Origin: Streptomyces tanashiensis
GTDB lineage: Bacteria > Actinomycetota > Actinomycetes > Streptomycetales > Streptomycetaceae
DNA: 64,000 nucleotides
Direction: 5' to 3'
NCBI RefSeq assembly: GCF_014648895.1
Contig: NZ_BMRZ01000002.1
Span: forward strand, 1-64,000
The translations under genes and the position numbers were made by a program. Under the pieces are notes generated by a model, which worked only from the letters and a program-made list of their open reading frames with translations, was not told the origin of the DNA and ran no database searches. Below, piece by piece: positions 8,281 through 17,402 of this stretch; within the stretch, counting starts at the first letter, position 1, and each line of letters opens with the position of its first letter.

Positions 8281-10373
8281 GCCTCCCTGGGTGTGGCGGT
8301 GGGGGCCTGCTGCAGGGCGGCGCGGCCGGCGTCGCGCAGGGCGAGGAGTTCGTCCTCGGTGGTGGGCGCGGCGACCGGGCCGGCGAGGTGGCCCTTGTGC
8401 AGGTAGTCGCCGGGCTGGCCTCGGTAGGGCCAGGCCTGGGGCTGGGTGAGGTAGATGGCGTCGGTGCGGAAGGCTACGACGCTGCCGGGCGGGGCGTGGA
8501 GGGCTCCGGCGTAGGTGTTGTCGTCGCGGTGGCGCTGGGAGAGCAGGGCGGCGCGGGCGCCGGACCAGATCGCGGCAGCCCATTCGGGGTGGGCGTTGGG
8601 GTCGCGGGAGAAGCCGGTGGGGCGCTGCCAGGTGATCTGTTCGTCGGTGAAGCCGATGATCTCGGCGTCGGCGGGGACGTCGCGTTCCATGGTGCGGGGG
8701 GTGGTGCCGGTGACGATGCGAGGGCGCTGGGCGAAGGCGCCGATGCCGTAGAGGAGGAGGGAGCGGACGGCACGGGAGGCGAGGCGGGCGGCGTGGCGCT
8801 GTGCGGGGTCACCGTGGAGGTCGGCCTGGGCGGCGAGGGAGGACCAGGCTTCTTTGAGTTTCTTCGACCAGTCGTCCAGGGGTTTGCCGTCATCCCACAG
8901 CAGACCGTCGATGATCTCGATGTGCCAGGGAGTGATGGGGTTGGTGAGGGCGGTGTGGATCTCCGGGCCGCCTGCCCAGGTGGTGAAGGTGGTGCCGGGC
9001 TTGGCGGGGTAGTGCCAGGCGCGGTCGCCGGGGGCTGGGGCGGGGAGGATGCCGACGTGGTTCCAGGTGTCTGGGACGGTGACGCGCACGTGCCAGTGGC
9101 CGCAGCCGTAGAGGGCCTTGATCTGGTCTTTCTCGCTCCAGGAGGCGAAGGTGGCTGCGGTGATGCGGCGGGGGGTGCCGACTGGCGACTTCCAGGTGTG
9201 CTTGGCGTAGGCGAAGGTGCGGTCGTACTCGGCCAGGGCGGGCAGCTTGTCCGGTACCTGGGGCGGGGTGATGAGTTCGGTGCGGCCCTGGCCGGCGGTG
9301 GCGTGCAGCAGGCCGCGGAGTTCCTCGGACAGGACGGGGTAGCCGTCGGCGTGCTGGCCGCGGGTGGGGATGGTGCGGGTCCACAGGTCGCGGCCGGTCT
9401 GGGAGGGGGAACCCATCAGGACCGCGTCGTTCCAGTGGGTGCGCAGGGCCTTCCAGAGATGCACGAATGCGTCGCGGACGACCGTGGGGTCGGCGCCTTC
9501 GGGGTCGAACCACTCCCCTACCGAACGGATCTCCACGTGGTACTGGCCGTTGTCGCTCTGGTAGCGGCCGACGGGGTTGCGGGGGTGGATGAAGTGGCCG
9601 GCCATGCGGTCCTTGCCACGGCCGGTGTCGGTCCGCCACCCGGGAATGGGGGCGTTCAGCCAGGCCGCGACGGCGTCTTTGAGGAACGGGTGCTGATCGG
9701 CCTGGTGGTGCCAGGGGTCCCCGGCGGTGATGAAGATCCGCTCGGTGCCTTCCGGGATCGTGTGAAACACGGCCTGGAGGATCGTGGCGGCCGCCGTGTC
9801 GGGCAGTGTCAGGCGCAGCGTCTGGTCGCGATGGACCAGGATCCCGGTGGTGGTGTCGAGGAAGACGGTCGAGCGTGCCTGCTGGGTGAAGTTGGGGTGT
9901 GTGGAGGCGAGGTTCGGGGTGTGGGTGAACCAGTCGTCGCCCTGCGGTCCCTGGGGGATGGAGGGCAGCTCACGGGCCTGGCCGGCCTCGGGTGCTGAGG
10001 GTGGGGTGGGTTCCTGGCTGTCTGCCTGGGCAGGGGCTTGCGGATCCGTGGGGGCTGATTCGGTTCTGCGGGGATCCTGGACGGTTTGGGTGTCACGCCC
10101 GCGGTCCGCCTCTTCCTCGGTCGGTGGGCGGCTGGTGTCATCCGCGAGGCTGGCTGGGGTGAGGGCCGGAGCGATGCGGACGATGTCTGCCAGGCCCAGG
10201 CCTGCTGCGGGGGCGATGCGTTCGGCGTTGGCCTTCTCGTATCCGGCGAGCGCGCGGATCTTCTTGTCCCGGGCGTCCTGGAGAGAAGCGAGAGTGGCCG
10301 TTGCCTTCTTGATCTGGTCGCGGTCCCTGCGCAGGTCGGCGAGCATCGCGTTGTAGGCCTTGGCGTCCATCAT
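8277..10373 (-). CDS. Tap-like protein with family-B-polymerase-like motifs
   Basis: 698 aa. Residues 1-50 are a coiled coil, 75-145 a Pro/Glu-rich linker, then a folded body. Three segments line up in order with the phi29-type polymerase palm: motif A at 382-390 (EYDRTFAYA, with D384 and the steric-gate-like Tyr389), a motif B-like helix at 530-545 (ending RSLLLYGIG), and motif C at 632-641 (VVAFRTDAIY, keeping the second Asp, D638). The strand-rich block between A and B (CGHWHVRVTVPD, WAGGPEIHTAL, WHIEIIDGLLW) also fits. The KxY and thumb regions are missing. From memory, streptomycete Tap proteins show the same degenerate palm. I infer a telomere-associated protein working with the downstream HTH protein. 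Starts with an ATGA overlap with the upstream gene. Confidence 0.55.
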   Translation of the reverse strand: MMDAKAYNAMLADLRRDRDQIKKATATLASLQDARDKKIRALAGYEKANAERIAPAAGLGLADIVRIAPALTPASLADDTSRPPTEEEADRGRDTQTVQDPRRTESAPTDPQAPAQADSQEPTPPSAPEAGQARELPSIPQGPQGDDWFTHTPNLASTHPNFTQQARSTVFLDTTTGILVHRDQTLRLTLPDTAAATILQAVFHTIPEGTERIFITAGDPWHHQADQHPFLKDAVAAWLNAPIPGWRTDTGRGKDRMAGHFIHPRNPVGRYQSDNGQYHVEIRSVGEWFDPEGADPTVVRDAFVHLWKALRTHWNDAVLMGSPSQTGRDLWTRTIPTRGQHADGYPVLSEELRGLLHATAGQGRTELITPPQVPDKLPALAEYDRTFAYAKHTWKSPVGTPRRITAATFASWSEKDQIKALYGCGHWHVRVTVPDTWNHVGILPAPAPGDRAWHYPAKPGTTFTTWAGGPEIHTALTNPITPWHIEIIDGLLWDDGKPLDDWSKKLKEAWSSLAAQADLHGDPAQRHAARLASRAVRSLLLYGIGAFAQRPRIVTGTTPRTMERDVPADAEIIGFTDEQITWQRPTGFSRDPNAHPEWAAAIWSGARAALLSQRHRDDNTYAGALHAPPGSVVAFRTDAIYLTQPQAWPYRGQPGDYLHKGHLAGPVAAPTTEDELLALRDAGRAALQQAPTATPREA

Positions 10374-11026
10374 TTTCCCTGGGTCACGTCGAGGTTGTGG
10401 GTGCGGACGTATGCGATCGGCCCGCCGGAATCGGAGGCGAGCCGTGTGCCGAGGAGAAGTTGTGCGGCTGTCCGGCTTTCTGTGTCCGGTGCTGTGAGGC
10501 GGATCGTCGGCCGGGTCAGATCGGTGACGTGGCCGGCCAGTACGGCGTCAGGAAAAGCACTTCTCCCTGTGTCACTGGTCTCCCATCGCTGCAGGTTGGT
10601 GAGGACCGCGACGACGTACCCGGCGACAGTGACGGGGAGGACTCCCCCTGCCGCCACGCTGGCAGCGTCGCAGCGCCACCAGCCACGGAGGTTTGCCAGC
10701 AGGTCGTCGGCCAGCAGCACGGTGGAAAATCCTGCCGTTCCCTGAGCGGTGCCGCTAGGGCTGGGGTCCGCTCCGCGCATGCGGAGTACTGCGACCTCGT
10801 GTGCGGGGAGCCGGTGGAGTGGTGCGAGGGGCCTGCTGCTCAGAGCCTGCACCGTTTCCAGAGGGATCATCACGCGGACGCCTCTGGTGGACAGGCCAGG
10901 CAGCAGGCCTGCGTGGACGAGGCGGCGGAAGGTGGTGATGGCCATGCCGAGTTCGGAGGCGGCCTGCCCGGTGGTCAGCAGCATCCTCATCCCCAACAGT
11001 GCCTCGATACATATCTGATCTGGCAT
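10370..11026 (-). CDS. Excisionase/MerR-like HTH protein, first gene of Tap-like operon
   Basis: 218 aa if started at ATG 11026; ATG 10990 is an alternative, and neither has a strong ribosome binding site. Residues 13-60 form a MerR/excisionase-type HTH (LLTTGQAASELGMAITTFRRL then VHAGLLPGLSTRGVRVMIPL). The rest is an unrecognised alpha/beta region (STVLLADDLLANLRGWWRCD, VTVAGYVVAVLTNLQRWE). Its stop overlaps the start of the Tap-like gene by 4 bp, so three genes (this, Tap-like, Tpg-like) form one coupled operon. It may regulate the operon or bind telomere DNA; this is inference from position. Confidence 0.6.
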   Translation of the reverse strand: MPDQICIEALLGMRMLLTTGQAASELGMAITTFRRLVHAGLLPGLSTRGVRVMIPLETVQALSSRPLAPLHRLPAHEVAVLRMRGADPSPSGTAQGTAGFSTVLLADDLLANLRGWWRCDAASVAAGGVLPVTVAGYVVAVLTNLQRWETSDTGRSAFPDAVLAGHVTDLTRPTIRLTAPDTESRTAAQLLLGTRLASDSGGPIAYVRTHNLDVTQGK

Positions 11027-11311
11027 GGACGATAGCAGCTGGACCGCTCTGCGCGGCTGACGGAGGTGCGGGACGGTGTCCTGCGCATCGCTCCCTCTAC
11101 GGGAACGCTGCTGTCGGCGTTGGGGCCGTTGCCGAAACGGTCGTCGTTGTTGCCCCAAAACGCGACCGTCTTCTCGGCCCGGCGTGCCGCGCTGTACCAG
11201 CCACCGCCTGCGATGTCGGTGGCGCTGGAGAGGTTGAAGGCCTGGCCGGGCGGTCGTGGCTGAGCACTGTGCCGTCGCCGAGCTGCCCTGCTCGTTGGCG
11301 CCCTGCACGTG

Positions 11312-11344
11312 GCAGGCCCCCGCCCTGGTAGGGCGGGGGCCTGC
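11312..11344 (-). terminator. Strong intrinsic-type hairpin
   Basis: Perfect 14-bp inverted repeat (arm GCAGGCCCCCGCCC) with a 5-nt loop, 50 bp after the stop of the minus-strand basic protein gene (11394) and before the Tap-like operon. It has no long U tract, which is usual in streptomycetes. Confidence 0.8.
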
Positions 11345-11393
11345 GCCCGGCAACGGGCGAATCACTGAGATTCATTGACACCTCGGTGAACGG

Positions 11394-12035
11394 TCAGCTG
11401 GCGGGGGCCTGGTAGAGGCCGCGGCCGGCGCGGGCGGCCCGCGAGGTGGCGACGAGCCGGTCGAGTGTGCTGCGAACGGTGTTGATGGCGCTCGAGGAGG
11501 AATCGCGGCCGAGTGCCTGCGCGACGTCACGGGCGCGCATGGGGCTGTCCGGCGATTGCGAGAGGACGGCTGCCACCTGCTCGGTGAGGCCGCCGGGTTC
11601 CTGTGGCGCAGAAGCGGTCGTCTGTGCAGCCTTGGCGCGGGGCTTCTTCGTCGAGGGACGTCCCTTACGCCCGCTGGCGTTGGATGCGGACTTGCGCCGG
11701 CCGGTGGAGGCCGACTTGGCAGCCTTGCGAGGCGCGGGCACCGAACCGGATTCCTCCGGTGTCACCGTCGGGGAAGGCTCGGCTGCGGCTTCGCTCTGCG
11801 CCGCGGCCGGTTCCGGCTCCGTCTCCGTCTCCGTCTCCTGCACGGCGCGCGGTGCGGGAGTGTCGACCAGGGCCAGCAGAGCTGTCAGTGCCGTGCGGAC
11901 TGTGAGCACGCGTTCGGAAACTGCGGCCAGCTCCTTCTCGAGATCCTGCTGAAGCTGCTCCAGCAGCGGAAGTTCTTTCTGGAGCGCCGCAGTTGTCGCA
12001 TCGATGTTGTGAACGGCGGTACTTGAAGAGGGCAC
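11394..12035 (-). CDS. Basic coiled-coil/winged-helix DNA-binding protein, H1-like linker
   Basis: 213 aa in three parts. Residues 10-60 are a heptad-rich coiled coil ([20 protein letters not shown]). Residues 65-145 start with a Glu/Thr run ([10 protein letters not shown]) and then a Lys/Ala/Ser-rich histone-H1-like tail ([20 protein letters not shown]). Residues 148-213 are a winged-helix-like domain ([42 protein letters not shown]) ending in GRGLYQAP, the wing of many HTH domains. It is probably a nucleoid or regulatory protein that dimerises through its coiled coil. A strong hairpin terminator follows it. I know similar uncharacterised proteins in Streptomyces, but no named family. Confidence 0.65.
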   Translation of the reverse strand: MPSSSTAVHNIDATTAALQKELPLLEQLQQDLEKELAAVSERVLTVRTALTALLALVDTPAPRAVQETETETEPEPAAAQSEAAAEPSPTVTPEESGSVPAPRKAAKSASTGRRKSASNASGRKGRPSTKKPRAKAAQTTASAPQEPGGLTEQVAAVLSQSPDSPMRARDVAQALGRDSSSSAINTVRSTLDRLVATSRAARAGRGLYQAPAS

Positions 12036-12396
12036 TAATAGCTCCTACGTGTTGGGGACCGGGCAGAAGGGAAACGGATCTGCTTGTCGAGCAGGGTACG
12101 TCTTTCTCTTCGGAGTGCAGAGGCTGAAGCGCCGAATCGCAGTCCGCTGGAAAGACTGGCCTCCTGGCGTTTCGGCAACGGTGCCGGGTGCTCGCACGCA
12201 GCATGCATCCCGGCCGTGGCCTGCGCGAACCCACCTCCTGTGTTCGGTTCGCGGGCATGTCACGGCCTTCGAACAAGATCTGGTGAATGAGTGTAGGAAC
12301 GGGAGTGCGGGGGGAGGACTGGTGCGGGCGCCCCACGTGGAGGGCCCGGAGTGGCTCGGACCCGGGCCACCGCTGAATTTGACCAGAAGGACGAGC
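12036..12396. other. Divergent intergenic region, cold-shock leader
   Basis: About 360 bp between divergent genes. The right end is the 5' leader of the cold-shock gene, with AGAAGGA 8 bp before its ATG. No other gene is supported. Confidence 0.5.
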
Positions 12397-12600
12397 ATGG
12401 CCAGCGGCACCGTGAAGTGGTTCAACTCCGAAAAGGGCTTCGGCTTCATCGCCCAGGACGGCGGCGGACCGGACGTCTTCGCCCACTACTCCAACATCTC
12501 CGGCAACGGATACCGCGAACTGACCGAAGGCGAGACGGTGACGTTCGACATCACTCAGGGCCAGAAGGGCCCGCAGGCGGAGAACATCATCCGCGGCTGA
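12397..12600 (+). CDS. Cold-shock protein, CspA family
   Basis: 67 aa, the standard length. One cold-shock OB-fold domain with both RNA-binding motifs: RNP1 KGFGFI (residues 15-20) and RNP2 DVFAHY (26-31), after the universal start [13 protein letters not shown]. Binds single-stranded RNA/DNA as a chaperone. Streptomycete Csp proteins are usually called CspA/SC-type 7.0, and copies are numerous, so no specific symbol is given. Single-gene unit; a GC hairpin-like stretch follows the stop. Confidence 0.97.
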   Translation: MASGTVKWFNSEKGFGFIAQDGGGPDVFAHYSNISGNGYRELTEGETVTFDITQGQKGPQAENIIRG

Positions 12601-12676
12601 GCGCCGCCCCCGCTTCCGGCGGCGCCTGCATCATGTGGAGGCGCCGCCGGCGACGGCTATAAGCGCCTCGTCGGCG

Positions 12677-13948
12677 TCAGTTGTGGCGGACCAGTACACG
12701 CGTCGGAGCGCGGAAGGACAGGAGCCCGAGCATCTGTGGGTCTGCGCCTTTGGTGAGAGTGGCGTCAGGCAGCAGTCGGGCGGCTACCCGGAGCGCTACC
12801 GCTGCTTCGGTGCGTGCCAGCGACGCTCCCAGGCAGCGGTGGCGGCCTGCCCCGAAGGACAAGTGGTGGCGGATGTTCGCCCGGTACGGGTCCATCCGAT
12901 CCGGCTGGTCGAAAATTTCGGGATCCGAGCCTGTCCCCATCAGCATCAGCAAGAGCTGGGATCCGGCGGGGAGCCGCACCTCAGACAGCTCCACCTCCCG
13001 CGCCGTCACCCGGCGCCAGGTGGTTACCGGCGGCTCGCGCCGCAGTACTTCCTCCACCCATGCTGACGCGAAGCTCTCATCAGAAGCCGAACGCTCCCAC
13101 ACATCGGCATCGGCCAACGCGTGGCGGAGCACGGTGGAGATGAGCTGGCCGGTGGTGGATTGTCCGGCGATGAAGGCGAAGAAACACACCGCCACGACAG
13201 TCGCCGGGTCCACAGGCTCGCCAGACGGCATCCGGTGGCTGCGGAGCGCGCCGATCAAGCTATGCGACGGGGCGGCATCAGTGACCTGAGAGGTCAGCCA
13301 GCGGTAGAAGTCGCAGACAAGATCAACCAAGTGAGCCTGCCGCTCCGGGGAGGGCCACCCGTAGAACAGCTCCAGTGACGCATCGCTCCACGCCAGCAGG
13401 GTGGAGGCAGGCATATCTGCGATACCGAGCAGCTGCAGCATCACCATGCACGGAAGCGGGCGGGCGTAGTCGGCGGCCAAGTCGCAGTCGGCACCCGGCA
13501 CATAGCGGTCCTGCATGCGCGTCAAGATCTGGCGTGCTGTTGCATCGATGAGCGGCGTGGCAGCGGCAACGCGAGCGCTGTTGAAGAACCGTGTGACCAC
13601 GCGGCGCAGCCCTGTGTGGGTGCTGCTGCTGTTGTTGGCGAGAGCCGGCGGGAGTTTGAATCCGGCTCGTGCCAGCGTTCGAAGTGTCGGCACAGACAGT
13701 GCAGCGACGGCTTGCTGGGCATTGTCCGGCCGGTACGTAGCAGGGTCCAGCAGTATCTGCCGGACATCCGCGTATCGGCTGATCAGCCACAGTCCGGTTG
13801 CCGAGTCGTAGTGGACAGGCGCGGCACGGCGCAGATGTCCCAGCAGAGGGTACGGGTCGCGAACGAATCCTGTGTCAAAGAGGTCCAGCCCCGCGGCGTC
13901 CTCAAGGGCAGGGCACCCGGCAGCGCCACGTGCAGACGTCTGGTGCAT
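12677..13948 (-). CDS. Cytochrome P450
   Basis: 423 aa from ATG 13948 (MHQTSARG); the frame runs on upstream to 14053 but without family sequence. Shows the K-helix ExxR (EEVLRREPP), the PERF-like region (DRMDPYRANIRHH) and the heme-binding loop FGAGRHRCLGASLAR with the axial cysteine. The I-helix reads FIAGQSTTGQ, where the usual acidic residue before the Thr pair is replaced by Gln/Ser, which may affect oxygen activation. Bacterial class I CYP, needing ferredoxin; none is encoded nearby. Substrate unknown. Monocistronic on the minus strand, convergent with the cold-shock gene. Confidence 0.93.
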   Translation of the reverse strand: MHQTSARGAAGCPALEDAAGLDLFDTGFVRDPYPLLGHLRRAAPVHYDSATGLWLISRYADVRQILLDPATYRPDNAQQAVAALSVPTLRTLARAGFKLPPALANNSSSTHTGLRRVVTRFFNSARVAAATPLIDATARQILTRMQDRYVPGADCDLAADYARPLPCMVMLQLLGIADMPASTLLAWSDASLELFYGWPSPERQAHLVDLVCDFYRWLTSQVTDAAPSHSLIGALRSHRMPSGEPVDPATVVAVCFFAFIAGQSTTGQLISTVLRHALADADVWERSASDESFASAWVEEVLRREPPVTTWRRVTAREVELSEVRLPAGSQLLLMLMGTGSDPEIFDQPDRMDPYRANIRHHLSFGAGRHRCLGASLARTEAAVALRVAARLLPDATLTKGADPQMLGLLSFRAPTRVLVRHN

Positions 13949-14739
13949 CACGCCGCATCGGCCCCTTGAGTCAGGCTCCACGTCCACGGGATCGAGGAAG
14001 GCCCGGACTCGCAGGATCCGGCGGAGCCGCCCGCGCCGCGCTCGGCCTGCCACTCAGGGAACGCCCTGGCGACTGCGGCGCAGGGTTCACATAGACGGCG
14101 AATCCTCGAGGTGGTCATGTGCATCGTGCGTGGCCCCTGCGTCGAGGATCGAGATGGTCCGGAAGCGACGTCGGGTAGGTCGAGCGAAATCTTCCGTCGC
14201 AACAATAGAAGGGACGGAGTGGGCAGGCACGCAAAGGCGCTGTGACTAGTGCTACACCCACGCCGGGGGCTTGTGGCTCTGCCGCGCGAGGACGTGCGCG
14301 GCGCCGGAGCGGATGCCGAGCCGGTGGAGAAGGTCTCTCCCGCAGGCGTTGCAGGCTAGCGCTCTGCTCTCTGATGGCAGTGGCCGGCCCGGTCGTCGCA
14401 CAGACACCGGTGCCGGCCGACACCGCGCTTTGCCTCGTTCACGTTCGGAGCGAGATCACGAGGCTGTCGCGGCGGCCGTGCCGAGGCCGACGAACCTCGT
14501 GCGGGCCTGCCCGAGGACCAGCGCTCTTGGCTTGGGCAGCGACTGGCCGCGGCCACCGTTGCGCTCACCGATTGAGCAACGCAGGGATCAGCAGCTCCGC
14601 CCGTGCTTGCCTTCAACGAGCTGCGGCATGTGGCCCAAAGGGCCTCTGGTCTATTCGGGGTCACCCGCGTGTCGGTCCCGCACAGTCGGCAGTGATACCG
14701 ATACCCAGTAAAGACTGCCGATAGGATTAGAGGACACCC
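13949..14739. other. Long intergenic region, no convincing gene
   Basis: About 790 bp. Frames exist on both strands (for example 14242-14724 plus) but they are Arg/Ala/Pro-rich with no domain, poor periodicity and no ribosome binding site. It probably carries the P450 promoter on the left and, on the right, the promoter and GAGGA site for the gene at 14740. Confidence 0.45.
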
Positions 14740-15054
14740 ATGCAGGCTTTCCACCCCTCCTTCCCGGGCGTATCTTCGGGAACCTTGCTCGGCTTCGAAC
14801 TGCTGAAGGATGCGGACATTGACGTAAACAAAGAGGTCATTCACACCACCGTCAAACACGCGCAAGAAATCCTCATCGAGAAGCACGAGCCCGGATCACC
14901 CATTCCGGAGCGGGCGGTAAAACTCTTCACGGCAAATATTGTGGTTGCCGCTGGCGCTCGCTACAGATTTTCGGAAGAAGAGCTGAGCCAGGCGGACCTT
15001 GAGGCTGCTCTCGAATTCTTCCGAGGTCTTTTCAACAGCCTCTGGCATTTCTGA
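14740..15054 (+). CDS. Small soluble protein, unknown
   Basis: 104 aa; AGAGGA lies 7 bp before ATG. Predicted largely helical (VNKEVIHTTVKHAQEILIEK, SQADLEAALEFFRGLFNSLW) with no transmembrane helix. Codon use is less GC-biased at position 3 than that of its neighbours. It is followed after 14 bp by a membrane protein gene on the same strand, so they probably form an operon. I do not recognise the family. Confidence 0.55.
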   Translation: MQAFHPSFPGVSSGTLLGFELLKDADIDVNKEVIHTTVKHAQEILIEKHEPGSPIPERAVKLFTANIVVAAGARYRFSEEELSQADLEAALEFFRGLFNSLWHF

Positions 15055-15068
15055 ACCGGGGTGACTGC

Positions 15069-15440
15069 ATGACCGCAGCTCCACCGGGGTCGCCTCCTGA
15101 GCCACTGGAACTGGCACGATATCGGCGGCTCGTGAGCCTGACGACATACGTCGGCGGCGGACTGGGGGCGCTAGCTCTGTTCGGCGACCTCGCCAAAGAT
15201 GTCCTCAACGAGTGCGTCTGGCTTCGCGCAATATTCTTCACCCTGGTGTTTCTTGGGGCAGCTCTTCTGGTCCATGCACGCCAGTCGGCTGAATGGTTTC
15301 TCATTGAAGTCGAGAGAGGAAACAAGACCGCATCCGACGCAAGTAGCGAACCATTCAAAAGCTACAAATTGGCGACGGTGGCGGCGGCGGCTTCAGGGGG
15401 AATTCTGGTCGCAGCCTCGTGGTACGTCGCAACCAAGTAG
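15069..15440 (+). CDS. Small membrane protein, unknown
   Basis: 123 aa with three hydrophobic segments: TTYVGGGLGALALFGDL (about 26-42), AIFFTLVFLGAALLVHA (about 54-70) and ATVAAAASGGILVAASWYV at the C-terminus. The polar loop between the second and third helix is charged (FLIEVERGNKTASDASSEPF). It follows the 104-aa gene by 14 bp. A soluble protein plus membrane protein pair of this size could be an effector-type module, but nothing in the sequence proves that. Family not recognised. Confidence 0.55.
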   Translation: MTAAPPGSPPEPLELARYRRLVSLTTYVGGGLGALALFGDLAKDVLNECVWLRAIFFTLVFLGAALLVHARQSAEWFLIEVERGNKTASDASSEPFKSYKLATVAAAASGGILVAASWYVATK

Positions 15441-15682
15441 GACGATTCCTGATTTCGTGAATCCGAGATTCCTGGTTCGCTGCCCTGCCGGACACTCCTG
15501 ACGTTCGCAGAGATGCTCGGATTGATTGCCCAGGCGGGCTGTCACTGGCATGCGGCCGGGGCCGAGGGGTGGGCACTGTGAGTGCCCGAACGGGTCAACA
15601 TGAAGAATGCGGGCGACCAGCGCATTCAGAACCGCCCGGGATGCGTGCAGTACCGGGACGTGAGTCCAAGACTCGCTGCTGC

Positions 15683-16603
15683 TCACTGACCAGGAACGGT
15701 GGCTCTCACCTTGTGGGTGTGCCCGCGGACTGTGTCACGGAAGGCGATCGGGGTCTGGTTGGTGCGCTGGTGGAAGTACTTGCTGAAGTGTGTCGCGCTG
15801 GAGAAGCCGAGGCGGTCGGCGATGCTGGCGGCGGTCTGGTCGCTGTGAGCCAGGAGGCGTTTGGCTTCGAGGATGACGCGGCGGTCGATGAACTCCTTGG
15901 CGCCGAGGCCTGCGGCGGCAAGGGCCGCGCGGGAGAGGGTGCGGGTGGAGTAGCCGAGTGCCTCGGCGTAGTCCTCTACCCGTCGGGTGCGGGCGAAGTC
16001 CTTTTCCACGGCTTCACGGAAGCGCAGGTAGGTGGCGTCGGGTTCGGGGACGGGGCTGCCAGCGGGTGTGGTGAGGTGGGCCAGGCGCAGGACTAGGACG
16101 GCCAGCAGGTGGCGCAGGGCTGTGGTGTGGACTTCCAGGGGCAGGTGCCCGAGTGCGTGGAATTCGGCGTTGAGGTGGTCGGCGGCCTGCTGGAGGGCTG
16201 CGGCGTCATCGGGGAGGGGCTGGCGCAGGATCGGGGCGTGTGGGTCTTCTATGCGTGCGTCGGTGGTGGTGGCGGGGTCGAGGAAGTCCTGGCGGAACAG
16301 GATGAGGGTGCCTTCGGCTTGGGTGGGGTCGCTCCATTGGTGGACTTGGCCGGGGCGTACCCAGAGCCAGGAGCCGGGGGTGAGTGCGTAGGCGGTGAAG
16401 TCGACCGTGTGCCAGAGGGTTCCGCCGGTGAGGGCGATCAGGTGGTGGAAGTCCGGGCGCTGGGGGGCGGTGAGCCGTTTGGCGGGTACGCGGTGGCGTA
16501 GTTCGGCGAGGGACAGCACTTCGACGCCGGTGGGGGTGCCGGCGGGCGCTGCGTAGGAGATCTCGGGGATGCCGCGATCGGCATTGTGTCGGTTTTTGAC
16601 CAT
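15683..16603 (-). CDS. AraC-family transcriptional regulator
   Basis: 306 aa. The N-terminal 150 residues form a cupin-like sensor domain (HHLIALTGGTLWHTVDFTAY, then LTPGSWLWVRPGQVHQW). The C-terminal 100 residues carry the double HTH of AraC/XylS proteins, with EDYAEALGYSTRTLSRA in the first and SIADRLGFSSATHFSKYF in the second, followed by the conserved P-x-x-FR. It lies head-to-head with the DsbA-like operon at 16713, separated by about 110 bp, and is therefore the likely regulator of that operon. Confidence 0.92.
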   Translation of the reverse strand: MVKNRHNADRGIPEISYAAPAGTPTGVEVLSLAELRHRVPAKRLTAPQRPDFHHLIALTGGTLWHTVDFTAYALTPGSWLWVRPGQVHQWSDPTQAEGTLILFRQDFLDPATTTDARIEDPHAPILRQPLPDDAAALQQAADHLNAEFHALGHLPLEVHTTALRHLLAVLVLRLAHLTTPAGSPVPEPDATYLRFREAVEKDFARTRRVEDYAEALGYSTRTLSRAALAAAGLGAKEFIDRRVILEAKRLLAHSDQTAASIADRLGFSSATHFSKYFHQRTNQTPIAFRDTVRGHTHKVRATVPGQ

Positions 16604-16712
16604 CGTAAGTCGCCAGGGTATCCGGTTCAGCCTGTTCAGGGGCTTTAGCTTGGAGGTGTCGATCTCTCCAGTATCTGGTGGTGTCGGAAAGCGGTAAGAG
16701 AGGAGGAGTGTG
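16604..16712. promoter_or_regulatory. Divergent promoter region
   Basis: About 110 bp shared by the AraC-type regulator (minus) and the DsbA-like operon (plus). A strong AGGAGG at 16701-16706 serves the plus-strand gene. I cannot define an AraC operator with certainty. Confidence 0.5.
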
Positions 16713-17402
16713 GTGGCTTCGGCGGAGTGTGTCTCACTGACGTACGCCTTCGACGTGTACTGCCCCTGGTGCTACGGCTTCGGTCCGACTTTGCGGGCCT
16801 TCGCCGGGGACAACGCACACCGCATCCGGCTCAGTGCCGTGCCGGCCGGCCTCTACACCGGCGTCCGGGTGCGGCCTGTGGCGGCGTATCCGGATCTGTC
16901 GGCAGAGCGTGACCGTATTGCGCGGCTGACTGGTGTCACGTTCGGCGCTGGCTACGAGCGGGCTCTGGCGCGGGGAACGAGCGTGCTGGACTCCACGGCA
17001 GCGGCGGCCGGGCTGATCGCGCTGCGAGAGCAGCCCGGTGTCAGCGCTCTGGACGCGGCCGAGGCCGTGCAACGGGCCTGGTTCTCCGACGGCCGCAGCC
17101 TGTCCGGCGTCGAGGTCTTCCGGGACATTGCCGGCGAGCTCGGTGCCGACGCGGATGCCGTGGCTGCGGCCTATGTGTCTCCGGCTGCTCGGATGCAGGC
17201 CCTTTCCGGGTTCCGTGCGCTGCGCCGTATGCACGTCACCTCGTATCCGACGCTGTTGCTGCACACCAGGTACGGAGCCGACCAGTTGGGTGGCATGGCT
17301 TCCTCGGCCGCTTCCCTGACTGCTGCGCTCGACCAGCGCCTGTACGCATCGAAATTCCAAGTCCTCACCCCTGTCCCGCCTTTGCAAGGAGAACTGCCAT
17401 GA
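16713..17402 (+). CDS. DsbA-family thioredoxin-fold protein
   Basis: 229 aa. I choose the GTG at 16713, 6 bp after AGGAGG; GTG 16710 is in frame as well. The thioredoxin fold starts at once (VSLTYAFDVYCPWCYGFGPT) with a CPWC active site, then a helical insertion and a cis-Pro strand (VTSYPTLLLHTRYG), as in DsbA/FrnE and 2-hydroxychromene-2-carboxylate isomerase-like proteins. No signal peptide, so it acts in the cytoplasm as a disulfide- or glutathione-type oxidoreductase. Its stop overlaps the start of the next gene (ATGA), so it is first in a three-gene operon next to an AraC regulator. Confidence 0.88.
   Translation: MASAECVSLTYAFDVYCPWCYGFGPTLRAFAGDNAHRIRLSAVPAGLYTGVRVRPVAAYPDLSAERDRIARLTGVTFGAGYERALARGTSVLDSTAAAAGLIALREQPGVSALDAAEAVQRAWFSDGRSLSGVEVFRDIAGELGADADAVAAAYVSPAARMQALSGFRALRRMHVTSYPTLLLHTRYGADQLGGMASSAASLTAALDQRLYASKFQVLTPVPPLQGELP

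Noticed and set aside
8250..9998. Long plus-strand frame of 582 codons opposite the Tap-like gene
   Set aside because: Gly/Val/Ala/Asp-rich shadow of a GC-rich minus-strand gene, with no domain and no ribosome binding site; the minus frame shows motifs and ATGA coupling.
14242..14724. 160-codon plus-strand frame
   Set aside because: No recognisable domain, poor codon pattern and no ribosome binding site; treated as non-coding.
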